A DNA stretch of 64,000 nucleotides from Streptomyces pilosus (GCF_014649835.1 NZ_BMTU01000003.1:186001-250000); one strand, 5' to 3'; positions 37,129 through 51,718 are shown, numbered from the stretch's first letter. Made by a program: numbers and translations. Notes: a model not told the origin generated them from the sequence alone.

Positions 37129-37266
37129 TCAGGCGGACAGACGGGCGCGACCCTTGCTGCGGCGGGTCGCGAGAATCGCGCGGCCGGCGCGGGTACGCAT
37201 ACGCAGCCGGAAGCCGTGGGTCTTGGCGCGACGACGGTTGTTCGGCTGGAAGGTGCGCTTGCTCAC
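37129..37266 (-). CDS. rpmH: 50S ribosomal protein L34
   Basis: 45 aa, read directly from the minus strand: GTG 37266 gives V(M)[18 protein letters not shown] and ends '..[11 protein letters not shown]'. All hallmark residues of L34 are present. GGAGCC lies 6-11 bases upstream. It is divergent from dnaA across the dnaA promoter, the standard bacterial oriC arrangement. Confidence 0.98.
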   Translation of the reverse strand: MSKRTFQPNNRRRAKTHGFRLRMRTRAGRAILATRRSKGRARLSA

Positions 37267-37484
37267 TCGGGGGCTCCAGAAGAAATCGGTGGTTGCGGGG
37301 TGCCGTCCTGGCTGTCACCGTGCGCCCACGAGTAGCTCGCGTTACGCCCGAGTGCACCGCTGACCGATCATCTTGCGCGATCTGTGCCCATCGGAGGCAG
37401 GCGGCAGCAGCCATCGACAACTCGACCTGGTTACGGTACGCGCGGCTGCGTCAATCGGTCAAACCAGCGGTCACCGGGAGACAC

Positions 37485-37539
37485 TTGTCCACAGCCTGGG
37501 GACAACAACTTGAACCATACCCGCCGCGCTGACTACCGT
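37485..37539 (+). promoter_or_regulatory. dnaA promoter with two DnaA boxes
   Basis: In the 376-bp rpmH-dnaA gap, DnaA boxes TTGTCCACA (37485-37493) and TGGGGACAA (37497-37505, opposite strand) stand directly before a promoter-like pair, TTGAAC (37510-37515), 18 bases, TACCGT (37534-37539), about 100 bases upstream of the dnaA start. DnaA bound here would repress its own gene, as reported for Streptomyces. The rest of the gap shows nothing definite, apart from the expected rpmH promoter. Confidence 0.65.
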
Positions 37540-37642
37540 GGCTGGACTCCGATTCGTTCCCTTGACCCTTCACCACCCGATTTACATCCCGACCCCGTCC
37601 TCCGCATCACACGATCGAGGGACCTGTGAGAGAGCGTGCCCT

Positions 37643-39619
37643 GTGGCTGACGTACCTGCCGATCTTGCCGCAGTGTGGCCACGCGTTCTGGAGCAGCTGC
37701 TGGGAGAGGGCCGTGGACAAGGGGTCGAGGGCAAGGACGAGCACTGGATCCGGCGCTGCCAGCCCCTGGCGCTGGTCGCCGACACCGCGCTACTCGCCGT
37801 GCCGAACGAGTTCGCCAAGGGTGTGCTCGAGGGGCGCCTCGCGCCCGTCGTCAGCGAGAGCCTGAGCCGCGAGTGCGGCCGGCCGATCCGGATCGCGATC
37901 ACGGTCGACGACACCGTCGGCGAGCCCCCCGCCCCGCCGGCGCCCCGCCCGCAGCAGCCGCGCTACGAGGAGCCCGAGCTGCCCGCCGTCCGCCAGGAGC
38001 GCCCCGATCGCCCCGATCGCCCCGATCGCCACGAGAGGCAGGACCGGGACGCTTACGAGGGCTACGACGGGTACGGCCGCCGCCGCGCCGAACAGCAGCA
38101 GGGCCCCTCGGGCGACCAGCAGCTCCCCACCGCCCGCCCCGCCTACCCGTCGGAGTACCAGCGGCCCGAGCCCGGTGCCTGGCCGCGGCCGCCGCAGGAG
38201 GAGTACGGCTGGCAGCAGCAGCGTCTCGGCTTCCCGGAACGGGACCCCTACGCCTCGCCGTCCCAGGACGCCTACGGCCCGGGCGACGGGTACGGCCCGC
38301 AGGACGGCTACGGCGGCCCGCCCGCCCAGGACTACCGCCCGCAGCCGATGGAGCGGCCGTCCTCCTACGAGCAGCAGCGCCCCGACTACGACCAGCAGCG
38401 TCCCGACTACGAGGCGCCGCGCGGCGACTACGACCAGCGCGACGCCCGGCGCCGGGACGTGCCCGACCCGCCCCCCGGCTCGGGGCACGTCCACCGCGGC
38501 GGCCCTGTCGGCCCGAACCTGCCCACCACGGGCGCGCCCGGCCCGCTGGCGGCCCAGCCGGCACCGGCGACCGGCCCGGGTGAGCCCACCGCGCGGCTGA
38601 ACCCGAAGTACCTCTTCGACACGTTCGTCATCGGCGCGTCCAACCGCTTCGCCCACGCGGCCGCGGTCGCCGTCGCCGAGGCACCCGCCAAGGCCTACAA
38701 CCCGCTGTTCATCTACGGGGAGTCGGGCCTCGGCAAGACGCACCTGCTGCACGCGATCGGGCACTACGCGCGGAGCCTCTACCCGGGCACGCGGGTGCGG
38801 TACGTGAGCTCGGAGGAGTTCACCAACGAGTTCATCAACTCGATCCGCGACGGCAAGGGCGACAGCTTCCGCAAGCGGTACCGCGAGATGGACATCCTGC
38901 TCGTCGACGACATCCAGTTCCTGGCGGACAAGGAGTCGACGCAGGAGGAGTTCTTCCACACCTTCAACACGCTCCACAACGCCAACAAGCAGATCGTGCT
39001 CTCCAGCGACCGGCCGCCCAAGCAGCTGGTCACGCTGGAGGACCGGCTGCGGAACCGTTTCGAGTGGGGTCTGATCACCGACGTCCAGCCGCCGGAGCTG
39101 GAGACGCGCATCGCGATCCTGCGCAAGAAGGCGGTCCAGGAGCAGCTCAACGCCCCGCCGGAGGTGCTGGAGTTCATCGCCTCGCGGATCTCGCGGAACA
39201 TCCGTGAGCTGGAGGGCGCGCTGATCCGGGTGACGGCGTTCGCCTCGCTCAACCGGCAGCCGGTGGACCTGGGGCTGACGGAGATCGTCCTGAAGGACCT
39301 GATGCCCGGGGGCGACGACTCGGCCCCGGAGATCACCTCGACGGCCATCATGGGCGCGACCGCGGACTACTTCGGGCTGACGGTGGAGGACCTGTGCGGC
39401 ACTTCGCGCGGACGCGCCCTGGTGACCGCCCGGCAGATCGCCATGTACCTGTGCCGGGAGCTGACGGACCTGTCGCTGCCGAAGATCGGCGCGCTCTTCG
39501 GCGGCCGTGACCACACCACGGTCATGCACGCCGACCGGAAGATCCGCAATCTGATGGCCGAACGGCGCTCGATCTACAACCAGGTCACCGAGCTCACCAA
39601 CCGCATCAAGGCCGGCTGA
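37643..39619 (+). CDS. dnaA: Chromosomal replication initiator DnaA
   Basis: 658 aa, long for DnaA but normal for Streptomyces. The start is GTG 37643 ([22 protein letters not shown]); the frame upstream to 37538 is leader. Domain I covers about 1-95. Domain II is a very long linker to about 315, rich in Pro/Gln/Tyr/Arg/Asp with repeated DRPDR and QRPDYD units. The AAA+ domain III has Walker A GESGLGKT at 359-366 and Walker B '[14 protein letters not shown]', with the AAA+ arginine finger region '[13 protein letters not shown]'. Domain IV ends with the box-reading helix '[17 protein letters not shown]' near 620-636. A strong terminator follows. Confidence 0.99.
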   Translation: MADVPADLAAVWPRVLEQLLGEGRGQGVEGKDEHWIRRCQPLALVADTALLAVPNEFAKGVLEGRLAPVVSESLSRECGRPIRIAITVDDTVGEPPAPPAPRPQQPRYEEPELPAVRQERPDRPDRPDRHERQDRDAYEGYDGYGRRRAEQQQGPSGDQQLPTARPAYPSEYQRPEPGAWPRPPQEEYGWQQQRLGFPERDPYASPSQDAYGPGDGYGPQDGYGGPPAQDYRPQPMERPSSYEQQRPDYDQQRPDYEAPRGDYDQRDARRRDVPDPPPGSGHVHRGGPVGPNLPTTGAPGPLAAQPAPATGPGEPTARLNPKYLFDTFVIGASNRFAHAAAVAVAEAPAKAYNPLFIYGESGLGKTHLLHAIGHYARSLYPGTRVRYVSSEEFTNEFINSIRDGKGDSFRKRYREMDILLVDDIQFLADKESTQEEFFHTFNTLHNANKQIVLSSDRPPKQLVTLEDRLRNRFEWGLITDVQPPELETRIAILRKKAVQEQLNAPPEVLEFIASRISRNIRELEGALIRVTAFASLNRQPVDLGLTEIVLKDLMPGGDDSAPEITSTAIMGATADYFGLTVEDLCGTSRGRALVTARQIAMYLCRELTDLSLPKIGALFGGRDHTTVMHADRKIRNLMAERRSIYNQVTELTNRIKAG

Positions 39620-39638
39620 CAGCCGCCCGGGCAGGTTC

Positions 39639-39670
39639 AGGGCGCCCCCGGAGGGATCCGGGGGCGCCCT
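39639..39670 (+). terminator. dnaA terminator
   Basis: Fourteen-bp perfect stem AGGGCGCCCCCGGA / TCCGGGGGCGCCCT with loop GGGA, then TTCTTC, 19 bases after the dnaA stop. It insulates oriC from dnaA transcription. Confidence 0.88.
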
Positions 39671-40475
39671 TCTTCGTGCGTCACCCGTCCCACGCTGTTC
39701 GATTTCGAGGCCGGGTTACGGCCTCCCTCCACAGATTCGGGGACTTTTTTCCGTCCACATGCTGGGGACCGGGAAGTTGTCCCGATCTTGTCCACAGCAG
39801 CGGGGGCGCCCACGCCGTCCGCCCAGGTCAGCCGCCTGTGGATTCGTGGACGAACGATCTCCACAGGGTGTGGACGACGCAGCCGTCCACACCCTGTGCA
39901 TCAAGTTGTCCACGGGCAACCCACAGGCTGGAGCCGGTTGTCCCCAGTGATCATGCGCTTCTCCACATGGCTGTCCACTGTTCGGCAACGCGACGCGCCT
40001 CCTCACCGGGGCGAGTGAAAGGCGTCACACCAAGCTGCCGGAGAGGGCTGTGGGAAAGAGCCACGAACCTGGGGACGAAGCTGGGGAGAACTCGGCCCTC
40101 CCTGTGCACGCTGTGTGCAGAACTTTCTGTTCTCCACAGAAACCCCGGGTTGTCCACGGGTGCCGCCCACAGGGCCGGTGGACAAAAAAACCACTCTGAG
40201 CTGGGGAAACGAGGTTATCCACGGTATCCACAGCCCCTACTACTACTCCCAACTAGAGAGAGCGAGGAATTCGTTTCGAAGGGGGTCCTGTGCACAACTC
40301 GCTGTCTCGGCCCCGGCTGCCCCTCGTCACGACTTGACCCCGAGAGGCACCTACTGTCAGTGCGGTGCGTCAGACTGGTCCCGGTGTCCTTCCCCGCCGA
40401 GGGGCGGACGACACCGAGTCAGACGACGAAGCCAGGCAGGGCGAGAAGCGCCGGCAACAGCAGGAGGCGGCAACA
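39671..40475. other. oriC: Replication origin oriC
   Basis: The dnaA-dnaN intergenic region holds many DnaA boxes of the Streptomyces type. First cluster: CCGTCCACA 39751, TTGTCCCGA 39777, TTGTCCACA 39788, CGTGGACGA 39845, ATCTCCACA 39857, TGTGGACGA 39869, CCGTCCACA 39883, TTGTCCACG 39906, TTGTCCCCA 39938, TTCTCCACA 39959, CTGTCCACT 39971. Second cluster: TTCTCCACA 40130, TTGTCCACG 40150, GGTGGACAA 40177, TTATCCACG 40215, GTATCCACA 40224 (first base given). A box-poor spacer of 150 bases separates them. The A-rich run at 40184-40190 and the AT-richer stretch 40238-40275 are possible unwinding sites. The dnaN promoter must lie in the last 200 bases. Confidence 0.96.
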
Positions 40476-41606
40476 GTGAAGATCCGGGTGGAACGCGACG
40501 TACTCGCGGAGGCAGTGGCCTGGGCGGCGCGCAGCCTCCCGGCCCGTCCGCCGGCCCCTGTCCTCGCCGGCCTGCTGCTGAAGGCCGAGGAGGGCCAGCT
40601 CAGCCTCTCCAGCTTCGACTACGAGGTCTCCGCGCGGGTGTCGGTCGAGGCCGAGGTCGAGGAGGAGGGCACCGTCCTGGTCTCCGGCCGGCTGCTGGCC
40701 GACATCTCCCGCGCCCTCCCCAACCGGCCGGTCGAGATCTCCACAGACGGTGTACGGGCGACGGTGGTCTGCGGCTCCTCGCGGTTCACCCTCCACACAC
40801 TGCCTGTGGAGGAGTACCCGGCCCTGCCGCAGATGCCGAACGCGACGGGCACGGTCCCCGGCGAGGTCTTCGCCTCCGCCGTGCAGCAGGTGGCCATCGC
40901 GGCCGGCCGCGACGACACGCTGCCCGTCCTCACCGGTGTGCGCATCGAGATCGAGGGCGACACCGTCACGCTCGCCTCCACCGACCGCTACCGCTTCGCG
41001 GTCCGCGAGTTCCTGTGGAAGCCGGAGAACCCGGAGGTCTCCGCGGTCGCCCTGGTGCCCGCCAAGACGCTCCAGGACACCGCCAAGGCGCTCACCAGCG
41101 GCGACCAGGTCATCCTGGCGCTGTCCGGCTCGGGCGCGGGCGAGGGCCTGATCGGCTTCGAGGGCGCCGGCCGCCGGACCACCACGCGACTGCTGGAGGG
41201 CGACCTCCCGAAGTACCGCACGCTCTTCCCGACGGAGTTCAACAGCGTCGCCGTGATCGAGACCGCGCCCTTCGTGGAGGCCGTCAAGCGCGTGGCCCTG
41301 GTTGCCGAGCGCAACACCCCGGTGCGGCTGAGCTTCGAGCAGGGCGTGCTCATCCTGGAGGCCGGGTCCAGCGACGACGCACAGGCTGTGGAAAGGGTCG
41401 ACGCGCAGCTGGAGGGCGACGACATCTCGATCGCCTTCAACCCGACGTTCCTGCTCGACGGTCTGAGCGCCATCGACTCCCCGGTGGCCCAGCTGTCGTT
41501 CACCACGTCCACCAAGCCGGCGCTGCTCAGCGGCCGTCCGGCCGTGGACGCGGAGGCGGACGAGGCCTACAAGTACCTGATCATGCCGGTGCGGCTCAGC
41601 GGCTGA
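40476..41606 (+). CDS. dnaN: DNA polymerase III beta sliding clamp
   Basis: 376 aa processivity clamp that encircles DNA as a dimer. The start is GTG 40476 (VKIRVERDVLAEAVAWAARSLPARPPAPVLAGLLLKAEEG) behind AGGAGG. Three repeated domains are seen, with 'FASAVQQVAIAAGRDDTLPVLTGVRIEIEGDTVTLASTDRYRFAVREF' in the second and the C-terminal 'YKYLIMPVRLSG' forming the protein-binding pocket. The open frame upstream of 40476 lies in oriC and is non-coding. Confidence 0.98.
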   Translation: MKIRVERDVLAEAVAWAARSLPARPPAPVLAGLLLKAEEGQLSLSSFDYEVSARVSVEAEVEEEGTVLVSGRLLADISRALPNRPVEISTDGVRATVVCGSSRFTLHTLPVEEYPALPQMPNATGTVPGEVFASAVQQVAIAAGRDDTLPVLTGVRIEIEGDTVTLASTDRYRFAVREFLWKPENPEVSAVALVPAKTLQDTAKALTSGDQVILALSGSGAGEGLIGFEGAGRRTTTRLLEGDLPKYRTLFPTEFNSVAVIETAPFVEAVKRVALVAERNTPVRLSFEQGVLILEAGSSDDAQAVERVDAQLEGDDISIAFNPTFLLDGLSAIDSPVAQLSFTTSTKPALLSGRPAVDAEADEAYKYLIMPVRLSG

Positions 41607-41745
41607 GCGGCCGGGCCGACGCCGCGGGTGAGGGCGTGCGTGTGAGCGCGTATGCCCACAGATGTGCGCGAGCGTCCGGGTTTAGGCTCGGACGCCGGTA
41701 CACAAGTGCCGTCACGCCACGTCGCATACCTAAGGAACTCAACTG

Positions 41746-42621
41746 ATGGAGCTCGGTCTCGTCGGCCTCGGCAAGATGGGCGGCAACATGCGCGAGCGGA
41801 TCCGCCGCGCAGGCCACACCGTCTTCGGATACGACCGCAACCCGGACCTCGCCGATGTCCACAGCCTGCGGGAGCTTGTGGGCAAGCTCAGCGGTCCGCG
41901 CGTGGTGTGGGTGATGGTCCCGGCCGGCGGGCCGACCCAGTCCACCATCGACGAGCTCGCCGGGCTGCTCGAGCCGGGTGACGTCGTCGTGGACGGCGGC
42001 AACTCCCGCTGGACGGACGACGAGAAGCACGCCGAACAGCTGGCGGCGAAGGGCATCGGCTTCGTCGACTGCGGCGTCTCCGGCGGCGTCTGGGGCCTGG
42101 AGAACGGCTACGCGCTCATGTACGGGGGCGAGGCGGAGAACGTCGCCAAGGTGCAGCCGATATTCGACGCCCTCAAGCCGGAGGGCGACTTCGGTTCGGT
42201 GCACGCCGGCAAGGTCGGCGCGGGCCACTTCGCGAAGATGGTCCACAACGGCATCGAGTACGCCATGATGCAGGCCTACGCCGAGGGCTGGGAACTGCTC
42301 GAGAAGGTCGACTCGGTGACCGACGTGCGGGAGGTGTTCCGCTCCTGGCAGGAGGGGACCGTCATCCGCTCCTGGCTGCTCGACCTCGCGGTCGACGCAC
42401 TCGACGAGGACGAGCACCTGGACGGGCTCCGGGGTTACGCACAGGACTCCGGCGAGGGACGCTGGACGGTGGAGGCGGCGATCGACCACGCGGTGCCGCT
42501 GCCGGCGATCACCGCGTCGCTGTTCGCGCGGTTCGCCTCCCGGCAGGAGGACTCGCCGCAGATGAAGATGATCGCCGCGCTGCGGAACCAGTTCGGCGGT
42601 CACGCGGTCGAGAAGAAGTAA
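41746..42621 (+). CDS. gnd: 6-phosphogluconate dehydrogenase, decarboxylating (short NAD type)
   Basis: 291 aa short-form enzyme oxidising 6-phosphogluconate to ribulose 5-phosphate. The Rossmann loop '[31 protein letters not shown]' starts the protein. The substrate/catalytic region '[19 protein letters not shown]' and '[27 protein letters not shown]' (catalytic Lys in GHFAKMVHN) are conserved. ATG 41746 follows AAGGAA. Its place between dnaN and recF is an actinobacterial trait without a clear functional reason. Confidence 0.96.
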   Translation: MELGLVGLGKMGGNMRERIRRAGHTVFGYDRNPDLADVHSLRELVGKLSGPRVVWVMVPAGGPTQSTIDELAGLLEPGDVVVDGGNSRWTDDEKHAEQLAAKGIGFVDCGVSGGVWGLENGYALMYGGEAENVAKVQPIFDALKPEGDFGSVHAGKVGAGHFAKMVHNGIEYAMMQAYAEGWELLEKVDSVTDVREVFRSWQEGTVIRSWLLDLAVDALDEDEHLDGLRGYAQDSGEGRWTVEAAIDHAVPLPAITASLFARFASRQEDSPQMKMIAALRNQFGGHAVEKK

Positions 42622-42695
42622 TCCACAGGGCACGCACGTCGTCCACAGGGCCGCTCGGCGGTCCGCAACGCCGCGGGGAGGTCGGCGAAACGACC

Positions 42696-43817
42696 ATGCA
42701 CGTCACGCATCTGTCGCTGGCCGACTTCCGCTCCTACTCCCGGGTCGAGGTCCCGCTCGACCCGGGGGTGACGGCCTTCGTCGGCCCCAACGGGCAGGGC
42801 AAGACGAACCTCGTCGAGGCGGTCGGCTACCTCGCCACCCTGGGCAGCCACCGGGTCTCCTCCGACGCCCCTCTGGTCCGCGTGGGCGCCGACCGCGCGA
42901 TCGTCCGGGCGCAGGTCCGGCAGGGTGAGCGGCAGCAGCTGATCGAGCTGGAGCTGAATCCGGGCCGCGCCAACCGCGCCCGCATCAACAGGTCTTCGCA
43001 GGTCAGGCCGCGGGACGTGCTGGGGATCGTCCGCACCGTGCTGTTCGCGCCCGAGGACCTCGCCCTGATCAAGGGCGATCCCGGTGAGCGGCGCCGCTTC
43101 CTGGACGAGCTGATCACCGCCCGTTCGCCGCGCATGGCCGGGGTCCGCTCCGACTACGACCGGGTGCTCAAGCAGCGCAACACCCTGCTGAAGTCGGCCG
43201 CGCTGGCCCGCCGGCACGGCGGACGCACGCTGGACCTGTCCACGCTCGACGTGTGGGACCAGCACCTGGCGCGGGCCGGCGCCGAGCTCCTGGCGCAGCG
43301 GCTGGACCTGATCGGCGCCCTCCAGCCGCTGGCCGACAAGGCGTATGAGCAGCTCGCGCCCGGCGGCGGTCCGGTCGCCCTGGAGTACAAGCCGTCCGCG
43401 CCCGGTGAGGCGCACACCCGGGAGGACCTCTACGGGCAGCTGACGGCGGCGCTCGCGGAGGCACGCAAGCAGGAGATCGAGCGGGGCGTCACCCTGGTCG
43501 GCCCGCACCGCGACGACCTGCTCCTCAAGCTGGGCCGGATGCCCGCCAAGGGCTACGCCTCGCACGGCGAGTCCTGGTCCTACGCGCTGGCGCTGCGGCT
43601 GGCCTCGTACGAACTGCTGCGCGCCGAGGGCAACGAGCCGGTGCTGGTGCTCGACGACGTGTTCGCCGAGCTGGACACGCGGCGCCGCGAACGGCTGGCC
43701 GAGCTGGTCGCCGCCGGGGAGCAGGTGCTGGTGACCGCGGCCGTCGACGACGACGTGCCCCAGGTGCTGGCGGGTACGCGGTTCGCCGTGGCCGGGGGGA
43801 CGGTGGAGCGCGTATGA
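42696..43817 (+). CDS. recF: DNA replication and repair protein RecF
   Basis: 373 aa SMC-like ATPase helping RecA load on gaps at stalled forks. Walker A GPNGQGKT is at residues 30-37. '[24 protein letters not shown]' is the RecF-specific segment, and the C-terminal signature/Walker B is '[42 protein letters not shown]'. The stop overlaps the DUF721 start (ATGA). Two DnaA-like boxes, TAATCCACA (42619) and TCGTCCACA (42639), sit in the 74-base gap before it. Confidence 0.97.
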   Translation: MHVTHLSLADFRSYSRVEVPLDPGVTAFVGPNGQGKTNLVEAVGYLATLGSHRVSSDAPLVRVGADRAIVRAQVRQGERQQLIELELNPGRANRARINRSSQVRPRDVLGIVRTVLFAPEDLALIKGDPGERRRFLDELITARSPRMAGVRSDYDRVLKQRNTLLKSAALARRHGGRTLDLSTLDVWDQHLARAGAELLAQRLDLIGALQPLADKAYEQLAPGGGPVALEYKPSAPGEAHTREDLYGQLTAALAEARKQEIERGVTLVGPHRDDLLLKLGRMPAKGYASHGESWSYALALRLASYELLRAEGNEPVLVLDDVFAELDTRRRERLAELVAAGEQVLVTAAVDDDVPQVLAGTRFAVAGGTVERV

Positions 43818-44356
43818 GCGGGCAGGAGGCGTCGGGGAGCGGGCCCGGGCAGGGCCCGGAGCCCTCCGGTGTGGATCTCGCGCGGGTGGCGTTGCGGGCC
43901 GCCAGGGAGGCGGCCCGCGCGCGCGGTGACGCGGCGCAGCAGAAGAAGCAGGCGCGGCGCGGCGGCCTGCGTTCCGGCGCGCGCGCGGACCGGCGCGACC
44001 CGATGGCGCTGGGCGCCGCGATCAACCGGTTGCTCACCGAGCGCGGCTGGGAGGCCCCGGCGGCGGTGGGCGGGGTGATGGGGCGCTGGCCGGAGATCGT
44101 CGGTGAGGACGTCGCCAAGCACTGCGAGCCGGAGCGGTACGACGAGGACGAGCGGGTGCTGGTGGTGCGCTGCGACTCGACGGCCTGGGCGACCAATCTG
44201 CGGCTGCTCGCGCCGACCCTGGTGGCGCGGCTGAACGAGGACCTGGGGCACGGCACGGTGCGGCTGATCAAGGTCGTCGGTCCGGCCGGTCCCGCCCGTC
44301 GCTTCGGGCCGCTGCGCGCCCCCGGCAGCACGGGTCCCGGTGACACGTACGGGTGA
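43814..44356 (+). CDS. DUF721 / DciA-like replicative helicase loader
   Basis: 180 aa. The N-terminal third is basic and Gln/Arg rich ('[27 protein letters not shown]'), with a DUF721 domain from about residue 58: '[84 protein letters not shown]', KH-like in known DciA. DciA is the ancestral bacterial helicase loader in genomes without DnaC/DnaI; no such loader was seen here. Translational coupling to recF and placement before gyrB fit. A loading role in this organism is inference from the family. Confidence 0.85.
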   Translation: MSGQEASGSGPGQGPEPSGVDLARVALRAAREAARARGDAAQQKKQARRGGLRSGARADRRDPMALGAAINRLLTERGWEAPAAVGGVMGRWPEIVGEDVAKHCEPERYDEDERVLVVRCDSTAWATNLRLLAPTLVARLNEDLGHGTVRLIKVVGPAGPARRFGPLRAPGSTGPGDTYG

Positions 44357-44532
44357 CCGGATGGTCATTTCCGCCTCTTACGGAACACGTGACTGACATC
44401 ACATCAGGGCTTACCGGTGCCGCGCGGGAGGCGTCGGCGAGGTCCTCTCCCGGTGGTCGCGCAGGGGTCCTCACCACTACCTGACTCCTAAGTAGCAAAG
44501 GGTTGACGGCCGGAAGCGCTGAGTGCCGCCGT

Positions 44533-44549
44533 GGGGCTCTTGGAGCCCC
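44533..44549 (+). terminator. Possible terminator upstream of gyrB
   Basis: GGGGCTC / GAGCCCC with loop TTG, followed by CCTTCC, about 180 bases after the DUF721 stop. It may end the dnaN-recF-DUF721 transcript. Confidence 0.45.
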
Positions 44550-46850
<2,301 letters not shown>

Positions 46851-46892
46851 GTCGGTCTCAGCTGACCGCACCAGGAAGGACCTTCACCAGCA

Positions 46893-49490
<2,598 letters not shown>

Positions 49491-49508
49491 CACGAGGAGT
49501 GAGTCAGC

Positions 49509-50252
49509 GTGAGCGGAGCCACGGGCGCCGGACCGGCCGGTACCAGCACGGGAACGGACGGCGGTGGCCGTGGCTCCGCCGCGCGGGCGACCGATCCGCA
49601 CACGACCAATCTCAAAGCGATCAAGTCGCCCGTCAAGGACGCCTCTTCGTCCGACAGGCAGGGATCCCAGGGGGGAACCGTGACGGACACCCGAGGCCCT
49701 CAGGCCGCGCCGGACCAGGGCGCGGGCACACAGACGGCCTCACCGCTGCCGGGGGAACGGCAGTCGCAGCAGCAGGCGGGCCCGTACCACCCGCCGCAGG
49801 CCTACCCCGCCCAGGCGGGTGCGGCAGCCGGCCAGACCGGCGCGGTACGGCGCCCGCGCACGGGGGCGCGCACCACCCCGCGGGTGCGCAAGGCGCGCCT
49901 GCGCGTGGCCAAGGCCGACCCCTGGTCGGTGATGAAGGTCAGCTTCCTGCTCTCCATCGCGCTCGGCATCTGCACGATCGTCGCGGCCGCGGTGCTGTGG
50001 ATGGTCATGGACGCGATGGGCGTGTTCTCGACGGTCGGCGGCACGATCTCCGAGGCGACGGGCTCCAACGAGTCGAACGGCTTCGACCTCCAGTCGTTCC
50101 TGTCGCTGCCCAACGTCCTGATGTTCACGACGATCATCGCGGTCATCGACGTCGTCCTGGCGACGGCCCTCGCGACCCTCGGCGCGTTCATCTACAACCT
50201 CTCCGCCGGTTTCGTGGGCGGCGTCGAGCTGACGCTCGCCGAGGACGAGTGA
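49509..50252 (+). CDS. DUF3566 membrane protein
   Basis: 247 aa. GTG 49509 follows GAGGAG, 18 bases after gyrA, so it is probably in the gyrase operon. The first 120 residues are Gly/Thr/Gln/Pro-rich disordered cytoplasm. The DUF3566 domain starts near 'RKARLRVAKADPWSVMKVSFLLSIALGICTIVAAAVLWMVMDAMGVF', with a second helix 'VLMFTTIIAVIDVVLATALATLGAFIYNLSAGFVGGVELTLAED'. Function unknown; conserved next to gyrA in actinobacteria. Confidence 0.9.
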   Translation: MSGATGAGPAGTSTGTDGGGRGSAARATDPHTTNLKAIKSPVKDASSSDRQGSQGGTVTDTRGPQAAPDQGAGTQTASPLPGERQSQQQAGPYHPPQAYPAQAGAAAGQTGAVRRPRTGARTTPRVRKARLRVAKADPWSVMKVSFLLSIALGICTIVAAAVLWMVMDAMGVFSTVGGTISEATGSNESNGFDLQSFLSLPNVLMFTTIIAVIDVVLATALATLGAFIYNLSAGFVGGVELTLAEDE

Positions 50253-50373
50253 GCTGCTCAGCACGGTTCCACCGGCTCCTCCGGCAGCCCCGCGACAACC
50301 GATTTTGGGACTGCCCCGGTCGTGCGCTAATCTTCAGGGGTCAGCGCGCGGGACACACACCGCAGAGCGCGGC

Positions 50374-50450
50374 GGGGCTATAGCTCAGTTGGTTAGAGCG
50401 CATCCCTGATAAGGATGAGGCCACAGGTTCAAATCCTGTTAGCCCCACCA
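50374..50450 (+). tRNA. tRNA-Ile (anticodon GAT)
   Basis: A full cloverleaf reads from the sequence: acceptor GGGGCTA with TAGCCCC, D-loop AGCTCAGTTGGTTAGAGC, anticodon stem CATCC/GGATG with GAT at 50408-50410, T-loop GGTTCAAATCC, and CCA encoded at 50448-50450. Confidence 0.97.
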
Positions 50451-50455
50451 GCGAG

Positions 50456-50487
50456 AAGACCCCCAGCCATCACAGGCTGGGGGTCTT
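50456..50487 (+). terminator. Terminator after tRNA-Ile
   Basis: Thirteen-bp perfect stem AAGACCCCCAGCC / GGCTGGGGGTCTT with loop ATCACA. Confidence 0.9.
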
Positions 50488-50633
50488 CTGTGTGTACGGC
50501 TGAAAACAGGCGGTGCGGGAGAGGGCGCCGCTCCCCGGCAGGTCGGAGGGGGCGCCGGCCACGGATCCGCGAGAAGCCGCCAGGACCGCGGTCCCCGTGC
50601 CACGGGTCCGGGGACGTGCCGGGGACAGCAGGA

Positions 50634-50659
50634 GACCCCCGCCGGTGTCGGCGGGGGTC
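50634..50659 (-). terminator. Terminator in the 50.5-50.8 kb gap
   Basis: Eleven-bp perfect stem GACCCCCGCCG / CGGCGGGGGTC with loop GTGT. It probably ends the minus-strand secreted-protein transcript. The remaining bases of the 330-base gap show nothing else but the short repeat at 50775. Confidence 0.7.
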
Positions 50660-50774
50660 GTCCGGTGCTGGGGCCGCGGTGGCCGTCGGCGCGGCCGGGG
50701 AGTCGTCGTCGTGCCGGTGTGCTGTACGCAAGTTCGCCAGGACTCGGAGAAGCAGCGACGGCACGAGGAGGGCT

Positions 50775-50821
50775 CGGGAGGGGCGGGCGCGGTCAGCCCG
50801 GGAGGGGCGGGCGCGGTCAGC
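50775..50821. repeat. Two 23-bp direct repeats
   Basis: Copies at 50775-50797 and 50799-50821 (period 24) share CGGGAGGGGCGGGCGCGG and the following bases. The second copy overlaps the end of the secreted-protein gene, so its final codons lie in the repeat. Confidence 0.8.
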
Positions 50822-51185
50822 GCTGGAGCGGGATGCGGCCGCTGACGGGTTCGGGCCGGGAGGACGCCGTGTCACCGGAGCAGTCCGCGGAGTCCGACTC
50901 CGCCTCGCTCTCGTCGACGGAGCTGTGCCGGCAGCCGGGGGACTTCCCGTGGGCCTCGGCGTGGATGCGCTGCTTCATCGTGGGGGGCAAGGCCCTGATC
51001 AGTGACCAGGACCAGAGGGGCACCGTCAGCTCAGCCGTCGTGGACGCGCTGTCGCTGTTGCGCGGCTTCTCGGTCTGCGGTACGGCCGCCGAGGCGGTCG
51101 TGGTGATCAGTCCGAGCGCCGTGCACAGCGCGAGGAAGGCGGTGACGACGGTGTTCCACAGCTTCATGACCTTGTTCCGGGCCAT
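50817..51185 (-). CDS. Short secreted protein, possibly DUF6344
   Basis: 122 aa. A clear signal peptide is seen, 'MARNKVMKLWNTVVTAFLALCTALGLITTTASA', followed by about 85 mature residues with two cysteines ('GCRHSS', 'DCSGD') and many Ser/Asp/Glu. The hydrophobic N-terminus resembles a Streptomyces family named DUF6344; that match is from memory. No enzyme motif. The promoter faces the DLW-39 gene across 352 bases in which nothing definite is seen. Confidence 0.65.
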   Translation of the reverse strand: MARNKVMKLWNTVVTAFLALCTALGLITTTASAAVPQTEKPRNSDSASTTAELTVPLWSWSLIRALPPTMKQRIHAEAHGKSPGCRHSSVDESEAESDSADCSGDTASSRPEPVSGRIPLQR

Positions 51186-51537
51186 GGCCCCTCACTTTCG
51201 GGTTGGGCGATTTGCGTACTTTCCTCATGATGTGTATGAGGCTCGCGAAGTGGTGGACCGACGCCCGTGGCGCGTGGATGTTCAGATGAACACCACTCGG
51301 ATGGACGCATGAAGGGAGAAAAGCTGAGAAGACGGGGGGTAAGCCGTGGGGCCACAGCCCGTGGAGAGGTGATCGCTGAGGTGGTCACCGCCCGGTCCGA
51401 GGGCCGTGTGTCCCACTCCTACTGCGCCGCGATGCGGGGCAGTTCACGTGGCCGACGCAGGTCACCGATCGGTATCGACCGGTGTGTATAGTCGGGCGCC
51501 AGAGGTCCCCTACGTCAACGAAAGACGAGGTCGCGCG

Positions 51538-51666
51538 GTGAAGAAGCTTCTCCTGGTCGCACTGGCCGCCATCGGCGGGCTCCTCGTGTACCGCCAGATC
51601 CAGGCGGATCGCGCCGAGCAGGATCTGTGGACGGAGGCGACTGACTCCGTGCCCACGGGTTCGTGA
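51538..51666 (+). CDS. DLW-39 family small membrane peptide
   Basis: 42 aa. GTG 51538 with GAGG upstream gives V(M)KKLLLVALAAIGGLLVY then 'RQIQADRAEQDLWTEATDSVP'. One hydrophobic helix plus the eponymous D-L-W motif define this actinobacterial family of unknown role. The -10-like TATAGT at 51486-51491 is about 46 bases upstream. A T-rich terminator follows. Confidence 0.88.
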   Translation: MKKLLLVALAAIGGLLVYRQIQADRAEQDLWTEATDSVPTGS

Positions 51667-51690
51667 GTACCGACAGCCCTGGCTGAACAG

Positions 51691-51718
51691 ACCCCGGCCG
51701 CCTCGCGGTCGGGGTTTT
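51691..51718 (+). terminator. Rho-independent terminator after the DLW-39 gene
   Basis: ACCCCGGCCGC / GCGGTCGGGGT (one G-T pair) with loop CTC, followed by TTT. Confidence 0.88.

Noticed and set aside
50429..50875. Minus-strand frame of 148 codons over tRNA-Ile and the short direct repeats
   Set aside because: Overlaps the tRNA and its terminator; low-complexity Arg/Pro/Ala.
51443..51455. parS-like GTTCACGTGG
   Set aside because: Left arm lacks a T and the right arm diverges; too far from the consensus.
51267..51491. Possible 74-codon gene in the gap before the DLW-39 gene
   Set aside because: Arg-rich, no Shine-Dalgarno, overlaps the likely promoter.
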